Of a stretch of DNA of 64,000 nucleotides, positions 1 to 8,981 are shown one piece after another. Under the pieces are notes generated by a model. It had not been told where the DNA came from. It worked only from the letters and a program-made list of their open reading frames with translations, and did no database searches. A program made the position numbers and the translations under genes. The DNA comes from Litchfieldella xinjiangensis (GTDB taxonomy: Bacteria; Pseudomonadota; Gammaproteobacteria; Pseudomonadales; Halomonadaceae): NCBI RefSeq assembly GCF_000759345.1, contig NZ_JPZL01000004.1:434001-498000 (forward strand), in the 5' to 3' direction. Each line of letters begins with the position of its first letter. The stretch's first letter is position 1.

Positions 1-963
1 GAGGACTGGAGCCTGCGGGAGCGATTCGAAGTGCGGGTCGCCCAAACGCGCGAAGGCCGGGCAGCCCTGACCCTCTCGTTGCTGCGCGGCAACCTGGCCT
101 ATATCGGTGTGATGGCCGGGGTCGCCGTCGTGATGCTATTGCTGGCCGTACGCTCCGCCCTGGCACCGTTGACCCGCCTACGCCGGGCGATTCGCACACG
201 CGACCCACGTACCCTGGCGCCTCTGGAACTGCCGTTACCCCGCGAACTTGCCGAGCTGCGCGAGACCATCAATGAGTTGCTTGCCCGCATGCGCCGGGTT
301 CGCGCCAATCAGGAGCGCTTCATCGGCGATGCCTCACACCAATTGCGCACGCCCTTGGCCGGGCTTTCCGCCCGCGCCGAACTGGCCTTGCGACAGGACG
401 ACCCCCAGGCCTGGCACGACGCATTGAAGGCCATGCGATCCACCAGCGCCAATACGGCGCGCCTGGCTGTACAGTTGCTATCACTGACGCGCCTCAACAA
501 TCCCGAGGCGACTCCGGAGCTGGTCACGACCGACCTCGATCGAGTGGCCCGCACGGCGCTGCACCATGCCTGGCATGCCTGCCACCGGGCAGGTATCGAC
601 CTGGGCCTCGAAACTCCCGACACGCCAGTGACCGTACGTGGAATCGACTGGCAACTCGAGGAGGCCCTGAGCAACCTGATCGATAACGCGCGCCGTTATG
701 GCGCCCGGCGCATCACGATCCAGGTCTCTGGCAGCCCACCAAGCCTTGCCGTGGAAGATGATGGACCCGGCATACCCGCCGACAAGCGACTGCTGGTGCT
801 TCGCCCCTTCTATCGTGGCACGAGCGATGGCGAAGGCTCCGGCCTGGGGCTCGCCATTGTCGACGGCATCGCACGCTCCCATGCAGCCAGACTCATTCTG
901 GAAGAGACCCCATCCGGCCGAGGCTTGCGAGTCAGCCTGCGCTTTCCCGGAGAGATATCATGA
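1..963 (+). CDS. Sensor histidine kinase, TctE/QseC-like (5' end outside window)
   Basis: The reading frame is open from base 1, so the N-terminus lies upstream and the in-frame GTG at 31 is probably internal. Visible are one membrane segment (about nt 90-160), a HAMP-like linker, the phospho-acceptor H-box ASHQLRTP (His at codon 113 counted from nt 1), an N-box (NLIDNARRYG), and G1 (DDGPGIP) and G2 (GSGLGLAI) ATP-binding boxes. The family autophosphorylates on His and passes phosphate to an OmpR-type regulator, presumably encoded just upstream. Its stop overlaps the next gene's ATG (ATGA), so it is coupled to a periplasmic binding protein. The kinase class is secure; the ligand is unknown. 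Confidence 0.9.
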   Translation, partial: EDWSLRERFEVRVAQTREGRAALTLSLLRGNLAYIGVMAGVAVVMLLLAVRSALAPLTRLRRAIRTRDPRTLAPLELPLPRELAELRETINELLARMRRVRANQERFIGDASHQLRTPLAGLSARAELALRQDDPQAWHDALKAMRSTSANTARLAVQLLSLTRLNNPEATPELVTTDLDRVARTALHHAWHACHRAGIDLGLETPDTPVTVRGIDWQLEEALSNLIDNARRYGARRITIQVSGSPPSLAVEDDGPGIPADKRLLVLRPFYRGTSDGEGSGLGLAIVDGIARSHAARLILEETPSGRGLRVSLRFPGEIS

Positions 964-2033
964 AACACCTCTGGATCTATCTGATGGCAGCATGGCTCAG
1001 CCTGCCGGCGCTAGGGAGCGATACGATCGAGTACCCGGCGTCTTCCGAATCGGGCTCCTCCGCGCGTTCGCTGATCGTACATGGCGCGCTGGACCTGCCC
1101 TACGTACGCCCTTTGCTCGATGATTTTCACCGGCGCCACCCTGACATTGCATTGCGCTATCGCAACTTCACTACTCTCAGTGTTCACCGCCGTTTTCTCG
1201 AAGACGAGGAGCGCGCCGACGTGATGATTTCCTCGGCCATGCCATGGCAGTACCGGCTGGCCAATGACGGGTATGCCCAGCCGCTGGAAACGCCCAACGC
1301 CTCGGCCTGGCCGGCCTGGGCCCGCTGGCGCCAGGAGCTGTTCGGGTTCACCTTCGAGCCTATCGTGATCGTCTATCACCGCGAGCTGGCCGAGCGCTTC
1401 GGCCCCATCACCAGCCACGCCGACCTGCTGCAACTGCTTGAAACACACCATCAGGCCCTTCAGGGACGTGTGGTGACCTACGACCCCGCACGCAGCGGCG
1501 CCGGCTACACCTACGCCATCGAGGAAGTCAGATTGTCGCCCCGGTATTGGGATCTGGTCGCGGCCATGGGCCGGGCCAATACGCGCTTGGTCGATACCAC
1601 CGGGGAGATGCTCGACGGTCTGGCCGAAGGCCGGTTCTGGCTAGGCTACAATCTGTTGGGCAGCTATGCCCGTGACGTCGTCGAGACGAATCCCGACCTG
1701 AAAATGGCGATACCCGATGACTATGCGTTGGTCACTCAGCGTCTGGCGTTCCTTCCCCGCAGCGCACCCCATCCTGAAACGGCTGAAGTGTTTCTCGACT
1801 ACTTGCTCAGCGAAGCAGGCCAACGCGTGATTGCAGAGCAAACGACCCTTGGCGCCGTGCACCCTGCCCTGCAAGGGCCCGGCACGGCACAAGCCTTGCG
1901 AGAATCGCTGGGCGACGCCCTGCGCCCGATTCGTCTGGGCCCGGGGCTACTTGCCACGCTCGACGATCTCAAGCGCGAAGCGCTGCTCAGCCACTGGCGC
2001 CGGGAATATCATCGCTGGCTGAATCTGCCCTGA
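960..2033 (+). CDS. Periplasmic substrate-binding protein, extracellular solute-binding family 1-like
   Basis: This 357-residue protein has a signal peptide (hydrophobic stretch ending LPALGS, about residues 1-20). The body resembles Fe(III)/small-anion ABC binding proteins: a LIVHGALDLPYVRPLL opening strand, then HPDIALRY, ADVMISSA and a C-terminal EAGQRVIAEQ segment. The start ATG overlaps the kinase stop by 4 nt. No permease or ATPase gene follows; the next gene is convergent. I infer that it may deliver ligand to the kinase's periplasmic domain rather than feed an ABC importer. TctD/TctE-type operons with extra binding proteins are known. The substrate cannot be deduced. Confidence 0.8.
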   Translation: MKHLWIYLMAAWLSLPALGSDTIEYPASSESGSSARSLIVHGALDLPYVRPLLDDFHRRHPDIALRYRNFTTLSVHRRFLEDEERADVMISSAMPWQYRLANDGYAQPLETPNASAWPAWARWRQELFGFTFEPIVIVYHRELAERFGPITSHADLLQLLETHHQALQGRVVTYDPARSGAGYTYAIEEVRLSPRYWDLVAAMGRANTRLVDTTGEMLDGLAEGRFWLGYNLLGSYARDVVETNPDLKMAIPDDYALVTQRLAFLPRSAPHPETAEVFLDYLLSEAGQRVIAEQTTLGAVHPALQGPGTAQALRESLGDALRPIRLGPGLLATLDDLKREALLSHWRREYHRWLNLP

Positions 2034-2056
2034 GCCGGTAACCGATCAAAAACGAC

Positions 2057-2953
2057 TCAGCTATTTTTGACGTCATCGTTGGATGTGTCCGTACTCGCGG
2101 GGTCCGGCGTGGGATGCTTGCCCTCGATCCATCCCTGACTATACGCCTCTCGTGAATCGAACCAGGCAAGCTTCGCCTGCAGCGATACCACGCCACCCAC
2201 GATGATCAACGTCGGCGGTTTGATCGTGTCCTGCTCCAGGCTGGCAGGAAGCTCGGCCAGGTTGCCCACATGAACCCGCTGGCGCGCCGTGGTGCCTTGC
2301 TCGATCAGCGCCAGTGGCGTCTCGCTCGGCAGGCCATGGGCGACGAGCTGGTCCCGAATGATCGAGACACTGCCCAATCCCATGTAGAAGACCAAGGTCT
2401 GTCCGGGCCGAGCCAGGGTTGGCCAGTCCAGGTTGCAATCGCCGCTTCTGAGGTGCCCGGTAATGAAGCGGACCGACTGGGCATGGTCGCGATGCGTCAG
2501 CGGTATCCCTGCATAGGCGGCACACCCCGAGGCCGCCGTGATACCCGGTATGACCTCGAAAGGGATACCGGCCTCGGCCAGCGTCTCGAGTTCCTCGCCG
2601 CCGCGTCCGAAGATGAAGGGGTCCCCGCCCTTGAGGCGAACCACGCGCTTCCCCTTCCGTGCCCAGTCGACCAGCGCCTGATTGATACCTTCCTGGGGCA
2701 CGCTGTGGTGCGAGCGCGCCTTGCCGACATAAAAACATTGGGCCTGCGGGTTGGCCATGGCCAGGATCTCGTCACTGACCAGGCGGTCGCGAAGAATGAC
2801 ATCCGCCGCCTGGAGCCGCTTGACCGCCTTGAGCGTCAATAGCTCGGGATCGCCGGGACCGGCACCGATCAGCGTGACCTGGCCTGTCGTCCGATCGTGG
2901 GGAGCCGCATGACTCGCGGGCCCATCCCGCTCGCCAGGGATAGGATGCGTCAT
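2057..2953 (-). CDS. cobA: Uroporphyrinogen-III C-methyltransferase (SUMT)
   Basis: This 298-residue enzyme uses two SAM to convert uroporphyrinogen III to precorrin-2, the branch point to siroheme and cobalamin. It shows the tetrapyrrole methylase signatures: [15 protein letters not shown] near residue 27, the LRDRLVS segment, [12 protein letters not shown] and a proline-rich C-terminal [11 protein letters not shown] motif. It lacks the CysG N-terminal dehydrogenase/chelatase domain, so it is the stand-alone type. A hydrophilic tail of about 30 residues after the domain is not conserved. It lies 10 bp downstream of the NSS transporter gene and may be cotranscribed. The likely role is siroheme for nitrite or sulfite reductase; cobA naming follows the single-domain form. 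Confidence 0.92.
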   Translation of the reverse strand: MTHPIPGERDGPASHAAPHDRTTGQVTLIGAGPGDPELLTLKAVKRLQAADVILRDRLVSDEILAMANPQAQCFYVGKARSHHSVPQEGINQALVDWARKGKRVVRLKGGDPFIFGRGGEELETLAEAGIPFEVIPGITAASGCAAYAGIPLTHRDHAQSVRFITGHLRSGDCNLDWPTLARPGQTLVFYMGLGSVSIIRDQLVAHGLPSETPLALIEQGTTARQRVHVGNLAELPASLEQDTIKPPTLIIVGGVVSLQAKLAWFDSREAYSQGWIEGKHPTPDPASTDTSNDDVKNS

Positions 2954-2963
2954 GACCCCCTCC

Positions 2964-4436
2964 TCATGACCGGCCCTGAACGATGCGCTGGCGTCCGAAA
3001 CGCGGGGTGAGCCACTCGCCGCCTAAGGTAAATAATGCCAACAGGGCCAAGAGCCAGGGCCACTGACGGCCCAGGTCGAGCGATACCAGACCCAGGCTAT
3101 CGATGAAGATCAACACGATGCCCAACGGACTGACGTAGCGCACCATGAACAACCACGCCGAGTATGACCCAGGCGAGAGCCCCAGCTCCGAACGGAATAT
3201 GGCATTACGAATCACGAAACCGGCCATCAACGCCATACCCAGTCCACCCAAGGGCATCATGAAGCGCGAGGTCAGGTAATCCAGCCAATCGAAGACGTGC
3301 ATGCCGGCAAGGGTCCATTCGGCCCCCACGTTGAACGAGAGCATGGCCAAGGTGCTCAATGTCCAGAGTACGAGGCCCGCACTCCAGGAGGCCGTGACCC
3401 GGGAGATACCCCGGCTTTCATTGAGCCAGGCTACCGTGGCCTCGATCATCGAAATCGCCGAAGTCAGCGCGGCCATCGATAGCATCAGGAAGAAGATCGC
3501 AGCGAACAGCATGCCCATCGGCATGGCCTGGAATGCCAGCGGCAGGCTCATGAACAGTAGACCCGGCCCCGCGGCGGGATCCATGCCGTTGGCGAAGATC
3601 ACCGGGAAGATGGCCAGACCGGCCATCAGTGCCACCAGGGTATCGGCGATGGCAACGGTGAAGGTGGTACGGGCGATCGAGCTGTGATCCGGCAGGTAAG
3701 CGCCGTAGGTCAGGATCGCCCCGGAGGCCAGCGACAGGGTGAAGAAGGCGTGCCCCAGCGCCGCCAACAAGCCTTCGCTGGATAGGCTGCCGAGGTCGAA
3801 CGAGAACAGGAAAGCCACGCCCTGGCCGAAGCCTCCCGAGAACACCGCGTAGCCGATCATGATGGCCAGCATCACGACCATGCCTGGCATCATCCAGCTG
3901 ACACTACGCTCGATGCCTTTCTGGACGCCCGTGCCAACGATAAACATGGTGGCGACCGTCACCAGCGTGCTCCAGAATCCAAGCACCCAGGGGTTGGCGT
4001 TATTGGCGGCGAAAATGGCCGCCATGTCGTCCACGCTGCTGCCGGCGAGCCCGCCGCTGACGGTTTTCCACAGGTAGGAAAACGCCCAACCGGCGACCAC
4101 CACATAGAAGGAGAGGATCAGAAAGCCGCACAGCATCGCCATCCAGCCGAGCAAGGACCAGCCACGCCCTCGCCCGGATTCCTGGGCGACTCGACGAATG
4201 GCATCGATGGGGCTGCCCCGGCCACGACGTCCAAAGGCGATCTCGACCATCATGATCGGCACCCCGACGGCGAGAATGCAGGCCAGGTAGACCAGCACGA
4301 AGGCGCCGCCGCCATACTCACCGGTCATGTAGGGAAACTTCCAGATATTGCCGAGCCCGACCGCTGACCCCGTCGCTGCGAGAATGAACCCCCAACGGCC
4401 AAGCCAGAGTGTCTTGGGTTGTTGCCGTGACGTCAT
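2964..4436 (-). CDS. Sodium-dependent transporter, NSS/SNF family
   Basis: This is a 490-residue polytopic inner-membrane protein with about 12 hydrophobic segments. The first segment carries the NSS hallmark ([14 protein letters not shown]), where Na+ and substrate bind in LeuT-like carriers. Other family features are a GGGAF motif in TM2, a GTGVQKGIE motif before TM6 and an [15 protein letters not shown] segment in the TM7-8 region. NSS proteins import amino acids or amines with Na+, which suits a halophile. The substrate is not predictable. The start is ATG at 4436; the following gene (cobA) is only 10 bp away. Confidence 0.92.
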   Translation of the reverse strand: MTSRQQPKTLWLGRWGFILAATGSAVGLGNIWKFPYMTGEYGGGAFVLVYLACILAVGVPIMMVEIAFGRRGRGSPIDAIRRVAQESGRGRGWSLLGWMAMLCGFLILSFYVVVAGWAFSYLWKTVSGGLAGSSVDDMAAIFAANNANPWVLGFWSTLVTVATMFIVGTGVQKGIERSVSWMMPGMVVMLAIMIGYAVFSGGFGQGVAFLFSFDLGSLSSEGLLAALGHAFFTLSLASGAILTYGAYLPDHSSIARTTFTVAIADTLVALMAGLAIFPVIFANGMDPAAGPGLLFMSLPLAFQAMPMGMLFAAIFFLMLSMAALTSAISMIEATVAWLNESRGISRVTASWSAGLVLWTLSTLAMLSFNVGAEWTLAGMHVFDWLDYLTSRFMMPLGGLGMALMAGFVIRNAIFRSELGLSPGSYSAWLFMVRYVSPLGIVLIFIDSLGLVSLDLGRQWPWLLALLALFTLGGEWLTPRFGRQRIVQGRS

Positions 4437-4540
4437 CGTTACTTACCTTGCAGTGCATGCAGAGGGGCGCGATTGTAGCGTCATTTGACGCCTAGGGAAC
4501 CCGCTAGCGTCCTGCACAGCCCGGCAATGCCTCGAAAACG

Positions 4541-5146
4541 TTACAACATCGCGCCACTGGCCAGGCGCCAGGCGATCCATGCCATCATCAGCGCCACGAA
4601 CAGATCGATCAGCCGCCAGGCCAAAGGGCTGGCCAGTCGCGGCGCCAGCCACCCCGCCGCCGCAACCAAGCCGAAGAACCAGCCGAACGAGGCCAGGGCC
4701 GCGCCGAGGAAGAAGCCCATCGGACTGGGCTGTACGGCACCGATGGCGCCCAGCATCAGTACGGTTTCGAGATAGACTTGGGGGTTGAGCAACGTCACGG
4801 CCAGGGTCGTGGCCACTACGGCTCGCCAACTGTTGGAGGCGGCGCCCTTCGCCTCGAGACCTTTGGCTTGCCAGGCGCGCCGAAATGCCTGGAACGACAG
4901 CCACGCGAGGAACGCCGCGCCCCCCCAGCGGGCGACTGCAAGAAGTACTTCCTGCTCGGCCAGCAGCCGCCCGACCCCCAGCACACCGATGCCTACCAGC
5001 AGCCAATCGCATAACGCACAGATGGATGCCACCAGCCAGCCATGCTCGCGGCGAAGCCCCTGATTGAGTACGAAAGCGTTCTGAGCGCCTATTGCCACGA
5101 TCAGACCAGCGCATACCATCAGGCCATGCAGTGTCGAAACCAGCAC
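4541..5146 (-). CDS. argO: LysE/ArgO-type basic amino acid exporter
   Basis: This 201-residue inner-membrane exporter has five to six hydrophobic segments and the LysE signature near the N-terminus (IVAIGAQNAFVLNQGLRREH). I chose GTG at 5146 because an AAGGGG Shine-Dalgarno lies 6 nt upstream; an in-frame TTG at 5173 has none. ArgO exports arginine (and canavanine) to protect against excess. It is divergent from an ArgP-type LysR gene with about 98 bp between the starts, the arrangement expected if ArgP activates it. LeuT-independent amino acid efflux is typical of the family; lysine as substrate is also possible. Confidence 0.93.
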   Translation of the reverse strand: MLVSTLHGLMVCAGLIVAIGAQNAFVLNQGLRREHGWLVASICALCDWLLVGIGVLGVGRLLAEQEVLLAVARWGGAAFLAWLSFQAFRRAWQAKGLEAKGAASNSWRAVVATTLAVTLLNPQVYLETVLMLGAIGAVQPSPMGFFLGAALASFGWFFGLVAAAGWLAPRLASPLAWRLIDLFVALMMAWIAWRLASGAML

Positions 5147-5244
5147 ATCGTTCCCCTTCTCATTGGTTTGCAATCGGGGGCCAGGTTAGGCTTGACTATG
5201 CAATGAAGGAAATTAATTCAAGGAATGTATGATTAGTAATTCTG

Positions 5245-6129
5245 ATGCTCGACTATAAACTTCTCGAAGCATTGGCGGCCGTGGTCGATCAGTCGGGCTT
5301 CGAACGTGGCGCTCAACACCTGGGCTTGACCCAATCCGCCATATCACAACGGATCAAGTTGCTGGAGGCCCGCCTGGGTCAACCGGTACTGGTGCGTAGC
5401 CCCAAACTCGCCCCCACGCCGCTGGGAAAACGCCTGCTCAATCATGTGTTACAGGTCAGGTTGCTGGAACATGATCTTCTCGATCGCATCCCGGCCCTGA
5501 GTGAGGGAGAGCAGCGTCTCAGACTGGCGATCAATGCCGATAGCCTGGCGACCTGGTGGGCGCCCGCTACCGGCGCGTTTTGCGCTCGACAGCGGGTCTT
5601 GCTGGATATGGTGGTAGAAGATCAGGATGTGGCGCTCAAGCGCATGCGCGACGGCGAAGTAGCCGGTTGTATCTGCGCCACGCCACGCCCGGTCCAGGGG
5701 GCCCGTGCCCATGCGCTGGGCAGCATGCGCTACCGGGCCTTGGCCAGTCCGTCTTACATGGCCCGGCATTTTTCCGAAGGGCTGAGTCTTTCAGCGCTCA
5801 GGCAGGCCCCCGCCATCGTCTATGGTCCCGACGACCGGCTACAGCATCGATACCTGGAGCAAATGGACTTTCACGATCCCTTTCCTCATCACCTCTGTCC
5901 CTCCTCGGAGGGATTCGTGCGTCTGGCACTCGCCGGCATGGGGTACGGGTTGATCCCCGAGCTTCAGGTCAAGCGGGAGCTGGCCGAAGGCCGGTTGGTC
6001 GATCTCGATACGGCCTACCACATCGACGTACCACTCTATTGGCATCACTGGCGGCATGGTGGCGAGACGCTGGAATCGTTGACGACCCATTTGTTGTCTG
6101 TCACGCCTACCTGGTTGACCTCACCATGA
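5245..6129 (+). CDS. argP: LysR-family regulator ArgP (IciA)
   Basis: This 294-residue LysR-type activator has an N-terminal winged HTH (residues 1-60; AQHLGLTQSAISQRIKLLE) and a C-terminal effector-binding domain. The opening LDYKLLEALAAVVDQSGFERGA is characteristic of ArgP, which senses arginine/lysine and activates argO. The divergently transcribed ArgO-type exporter gene next door supports this. The start is ATG at 5245, just after an AT-rich stretch that probably holds both divergent promoters and the ArgP site. Length matches the family (about 295). Confidence 0.92.
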   Translation: MLDYKLLEALAAVVDQSGFERGAQHLGLTQSAISQRIKLLEARLGQPVLVRSPKLAPTPLGKRLLNHVLQVRLLEHDLLDRIPALSEGEQRLRLAINADSLATWWAPATGAFCARQRVLLDMVVEDQDVALKRMRDGEVAGCICATPRPVQGARAHALGSMRYRALASPSYMARHFSEGLSLSALRQAPAIVYGPDDRLQHRYLEQMDFHDPFPHHLCPSSEGFVRLALAGMGYGLIPELQVKRELAEGRLVDLDTAYHIDVPLYWHHWRHGGETLESLTTHLLSVTPTWLTSP

Positions 6130-6131
6130 CA

Positions 6132-6437
6132 TCACTCGTCCTTCAGTAGCGATTCCACCTTGGCAACGCGATCCGCCATGGTCTGCTCCCGGTCGGTTCG
6201 CGTTCCCAGCTTCAGCGACGTGTTTACCCGTGGCGCTCCCATCTCGTGCAAGGTCTCGTGGCAGCGCTTGGTGACAGCCATGACCTCGTCCCAAGGCCCT
6301 TCGATGTTGGTGCCATAGGCGTGGAGCGTGTAATTGAGACTAGCGTCGCGGATCAGCCGCTCGCAAGCCGCTATGTACTTCGATACGGACGTTCCCACCC
6401 CAATGGGTATTACGTTGAGATCTGCGATGACATGCAT
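6132..6437 (-). CDS. MTH1187-family thiamine-binding protein
   Basis: This 101-residue soluble protein matches the small MTH1187/YqgV (Thiamine_BP) fold: an N-terminal strand HVIADLNVIPIGVGTSVSKYIA, a central TLHAYGTNIEGPWDEV motif and a C-terminal LKLGTRTDR strand before a helix. Family members bind thiamine or hydroxymethylpyrimidine precursors as tetramers; the cellular role is poorly defined. It is convergent with argP (stop codons within 3 bp) and divergent from cfa across a 242-bp spacer. Confidence 0.88.
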   Translation of the reverse strand: MHVIADLNVIPIGVGTSVSKYIAACERLIRDASLNYTLHAYGTNIEGPWDEVMAVTKRCHETLHEMGAPRVNTSLKLGTRTDREQTMADRVAKVESLLKDE

Positions 6438-6679
6438 GCTAGGCCTCCTGTATTGGCTGATATCAATCTTTAGCGGATGCTCAAGTTAGCCATCACATCG
6501 TGCGTGATGCGCTTGCGGCATGATTCAAATAAGTAGTCTAGGCTATCGATAAGATAGACTTAACCTGTTGAAAGCATGTCTCGCCGGCGGCACCCTTACA
6601 AATCGTTGCAAAATGGCAAGGATCGCCTTGCTCGAATCCCGCTCTTGCGCTCTGACGCATTAATGAACCGGAGTTCGGC

Positions 6680-7831
6680 ATGACCAGTGATACCCGTATC
6701 GGCCCCATTGCATTCCCCGACACCCGAGCCCGGCGGGTCGTCGAACAACTCATCGAGGGTTCAGGCGTTACTCTTAACGGCAGTGCCTCGCACGATTTGC
6801 AAATCAACCATCCCGATTTCTTTTCCCGTGTGCTTCACCAGGGCACGCTCGGCTTGGGTGAAGCCTATATGGATGGCTGGTGGGACTGCGATCGCATCGA
6901 CGAGCTGGCCCACCGTCTACTACGTCATGGCCTGGGGGAACATGCGCAGACGCCCTCGGAACGCCTCATGTACCGGCTCCAATCGGGGTTCTTCAATCTA
7001 CAGAGCAAGGCGCGCGCCTATATCGTCGGCGAAGCCCACTATGACCTGGGCAACGATCTCTTCGAGCGCATGCTCGACTCGACCCTCTGCTATTCCTGCG
7101 GCTATTGGAAAAACGTCGATAATCTTCACGATGCCCAAGTCGCCAAACTCGACCTGGCCGCCCGAAAGCTCGAACTTGCGCCAGGGATGAAAGTGCTCGA
7201 TATCGGCTGCGGGTGGGGCAGTTTTGCCGAACATGCGGCTCGCCATTACGGGGTTGAAGTCACAGGGATCACCATTTCCCGTGAACAGGCCGACCTGGCC
7301 CGAGAGCGTTGTCGTGATCTACCCGTCGAGATCCTGTTGCAGGATTACCGGGAGCTCGATGGGCGTTACGACCGTATCGTATCGATCGGCATGTTCGAGC
7401 ATGTGGGACATCGCAACTACCGCACCTACTTCGAGACCGCCAAATCGCTGCTCGCCCCGGACGGGCTCTTTCTGCTGCATACGATAGGCTCGAACAATTC
7501 CGATATCAGTGCCGATCCCTGGATCAACAAGTACATCTTCCCCAATGGCGTACTGCCCTCGGCCATGCATATTGCCAAGGCCGCGGAAGGTCTGCTCTTG
7601 ATGGAGGACTGGCAGAATTTCGGTGCCGACTACGATCGCACCTTGATGGCCTGGCTACATAACGTCGACCGGTACTGGGTAGATATCGCCGACCGCTACA
7701 GTGAACGTACGCGCCGCATGTTCCGCTATTATCTCTCGGTCTGTGCCGGCGCTTTCAGGGCTCGTGATTTGCAACTATGGCAAATGGTGTACTCACAAGG
7801 GCGCGCGGGCCGTTACGATGCCCCACGTTGA
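6680..7831 (+). CDS. cfa: Cyclopropane-fatty-acyl-phospholipid synthase
   Basis: This 383-residue SAM-dependent enzyme methylenates cis double bonds of membrane phospholipid acyl chains, a stationary-phase, acid and osmotic-stress adaptation. The N-terminal domain (residues 1-110) carries the family's GTLGLGEAYMDGWWDCD motif. The methyltransferase domain has the SAM-binding LDIGCGWGSFAEHAA motif (around residue 174), ITISREQ, and the conserved FEHVGHRNY segment with catalytic Glu/His; YSCGYW also matches. Length equals E. coli Cfa (382). It stands alone, divergent from the thiamine-binding protein gene. Confidence 0.96.
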   Translation: MTSDTRIGPIAFPDTRARRVVEQLIEGSGVTLNGSASHDLQINHPDFFSRVLHQGTLGLGEAYMDGWWDCDRIDELAHRLLRHGLGEHAQTPSERLMYRLQSGFFNLQSKARAYIVGEAHYDLGNDLFERMLDSTLCYSCGYWKNVDNLHDAQVAKLDLAARKLELAPGMKVLDIGCGWGSFAEHAARHYGVEVTGITISREQADLARERCRDLPVEILLQDYRELDGRYDRIVSIGMFEHVGHRNYRTYFETAKSLLAPDGLFLLHTIGSNNSDISADPWINKYIFPNGVLPSAMHIAKAAEGLLLMEDWQNFGADYDRTLMAWLHNVDRYWVDIADRYSERTRRMFRYYLSVCAGAFRARDLQLWQMVYSQGRAGRYDAPR

Positions 7832-8064
7832 ATGGCGTTTTCAGCACAGCCAGGTTCAACGTTTTTTCAATGTCAGCAATGTCTTACGCCTATAGATTAA
7901 TGACGCCCAACGTGTTCCGGGCGTATATTAGCGCGCTCTGCAGCGCATGCAGGCGAGACGCTGCAGGCAGATGAGCGGACGTGCCACCCTCAGATTGACG
8001 ACGCTGGTTCGACTTCGCTTTTGCCCTCACTTAAGCAGGATGCCGAGCCAGGAGGCCCCGACGC

Positions 8065-8979
8065 ATGTCGTCAAACGTGATCGTGCCCGACGAGACCAAG
8101 GAAAGTTTCGGGCAGCTCCGGCGAATGACACAGCGCATTCCCGGCACGATCTTCCAGCTTTATCGCAGCCCCTGCGGAGGGATGCGCTTTCCTTATCTCG
8201 CGGGAGAATTCTCGCTGATGCGCGGTGCCGAGCGGCGGCGCCTTCGCCTTGATGCGCGTCACGTCCTGGATAGGATCGATACAGAGGACTTTCCCCGCGT
8301 CATGACGGCTATCGAGCGCTCGGCCAAATCGGGCCATACGCTTTCCATCCAATTCCGCCTGCTGGATGCCGATGGAGAGACTCGCTGGATGGCTGCCCGA
8401 GCCCAACCCGAAGCCATGAAAAAAGGTACCCTGTGGCATGGCTTGATGCTCGATATCAGCGAGCAGGTGGCCTACCAGGCCCATTTACAGGCGCTTTCCG
8501 ATACGGATGAGCTTACTGGACTCGCCAACCGTCGAAAGTTCATGACCCGCCTAGACGAAGAAATCGCCCGTAGCAATCGGCATGCGACTCCGCTTTCACT
8601 GGTACTTCTCGATCTCGATCACTTCAAACGCATCAACGATACCTGGGGTCACCTTCAAGGAGATCAGGTTTTGGCCGAGCTCGCCGCATTGAGCCTCGAC
8701 AGCCTGCGTGAAGACGATGTGATCGCACGCCTGGGCGGGGAAGAATTCGCCCTTTTGCTTCCGCTGACGCCGCTGGTGTGCTGCGAGCCCTTGGCCGAAC
8801 GGCTCAGGCGCCTTATTGCCGAACACGATTTCCGCCTTCCGCAGGGTCGGGTCACGGTGAGCGTGGGTATCGCCGAGCATCGTGTTGGCGAATCCCGGGA
8901 AACGTTGATCGAACGCGCCGATCAGAGCCTCTATGCGGCCAAGCGCAATGGGCGTAATCGGGTGGAAAGCGTGACGTGA
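8065..8979 (+). CDS. PAS-GGDEF diguanylate cyclase, soluble
   Basis: This 304-residue protein has an N-terminal PAS-like sensor (about residues 20-135, ending in a WHGLMLDISEQ PAC motif), a short helix and a GGDEF domain (about 145-302). The active site is intact: GGEEF at 224-228, with an RxxD inhibitory site (REDD) five residues upstream, so it should make c-di-GMP with product feedback. DTDELTGLANRRKF marks the domain start. There is no membrane segment. ATG at 8065 follows an AGGAGG ribosome site 9 nt upstream. The PAS ligand is unknown, and no effector gene is adjacent. Confidence 0.92.
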   Translation: MSSNVIVPDETKESFGQLRRMTQRIPGTIFQLYRSPCGGMRFPYLAGEFSLMRGAERRRLRLDARHVLDRIDTEDFPRVMTAIERSAKSGHTLSIQFRLLDADGETRWMAARAQPEAMKKGTLWHGLMLDISEQVAYQAHLQALSDTDELTGLANRRKFMTRLDEEIARSNRHATPLSLVLLDLDHFKRINDTWGHLQGDQVLAELAALSLDSLREDDVIARLGGEEFALLLPLTPLVCCEPLAERLRRLIAEHDFRLPQGRVTVSVGIAEHRVGESRETLIERADQSLYAAKRNGRNRVESVT

Positions 8980-8981
8980 CG

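Noticed and set aside
2046-2070. Possible terminator TCAAAAA...TTTTTGA
   Set aside because: The stem is only seven mostly A-T pairs with an 11-nt loop and overlaps the cobA stop; too weak to call.
7904-7925. Hairpin ACGCCC...GGGCGT after cfa
   Set aside because: Six base pairs, 10-nt loop and no T-run; not convincing as a terminator.
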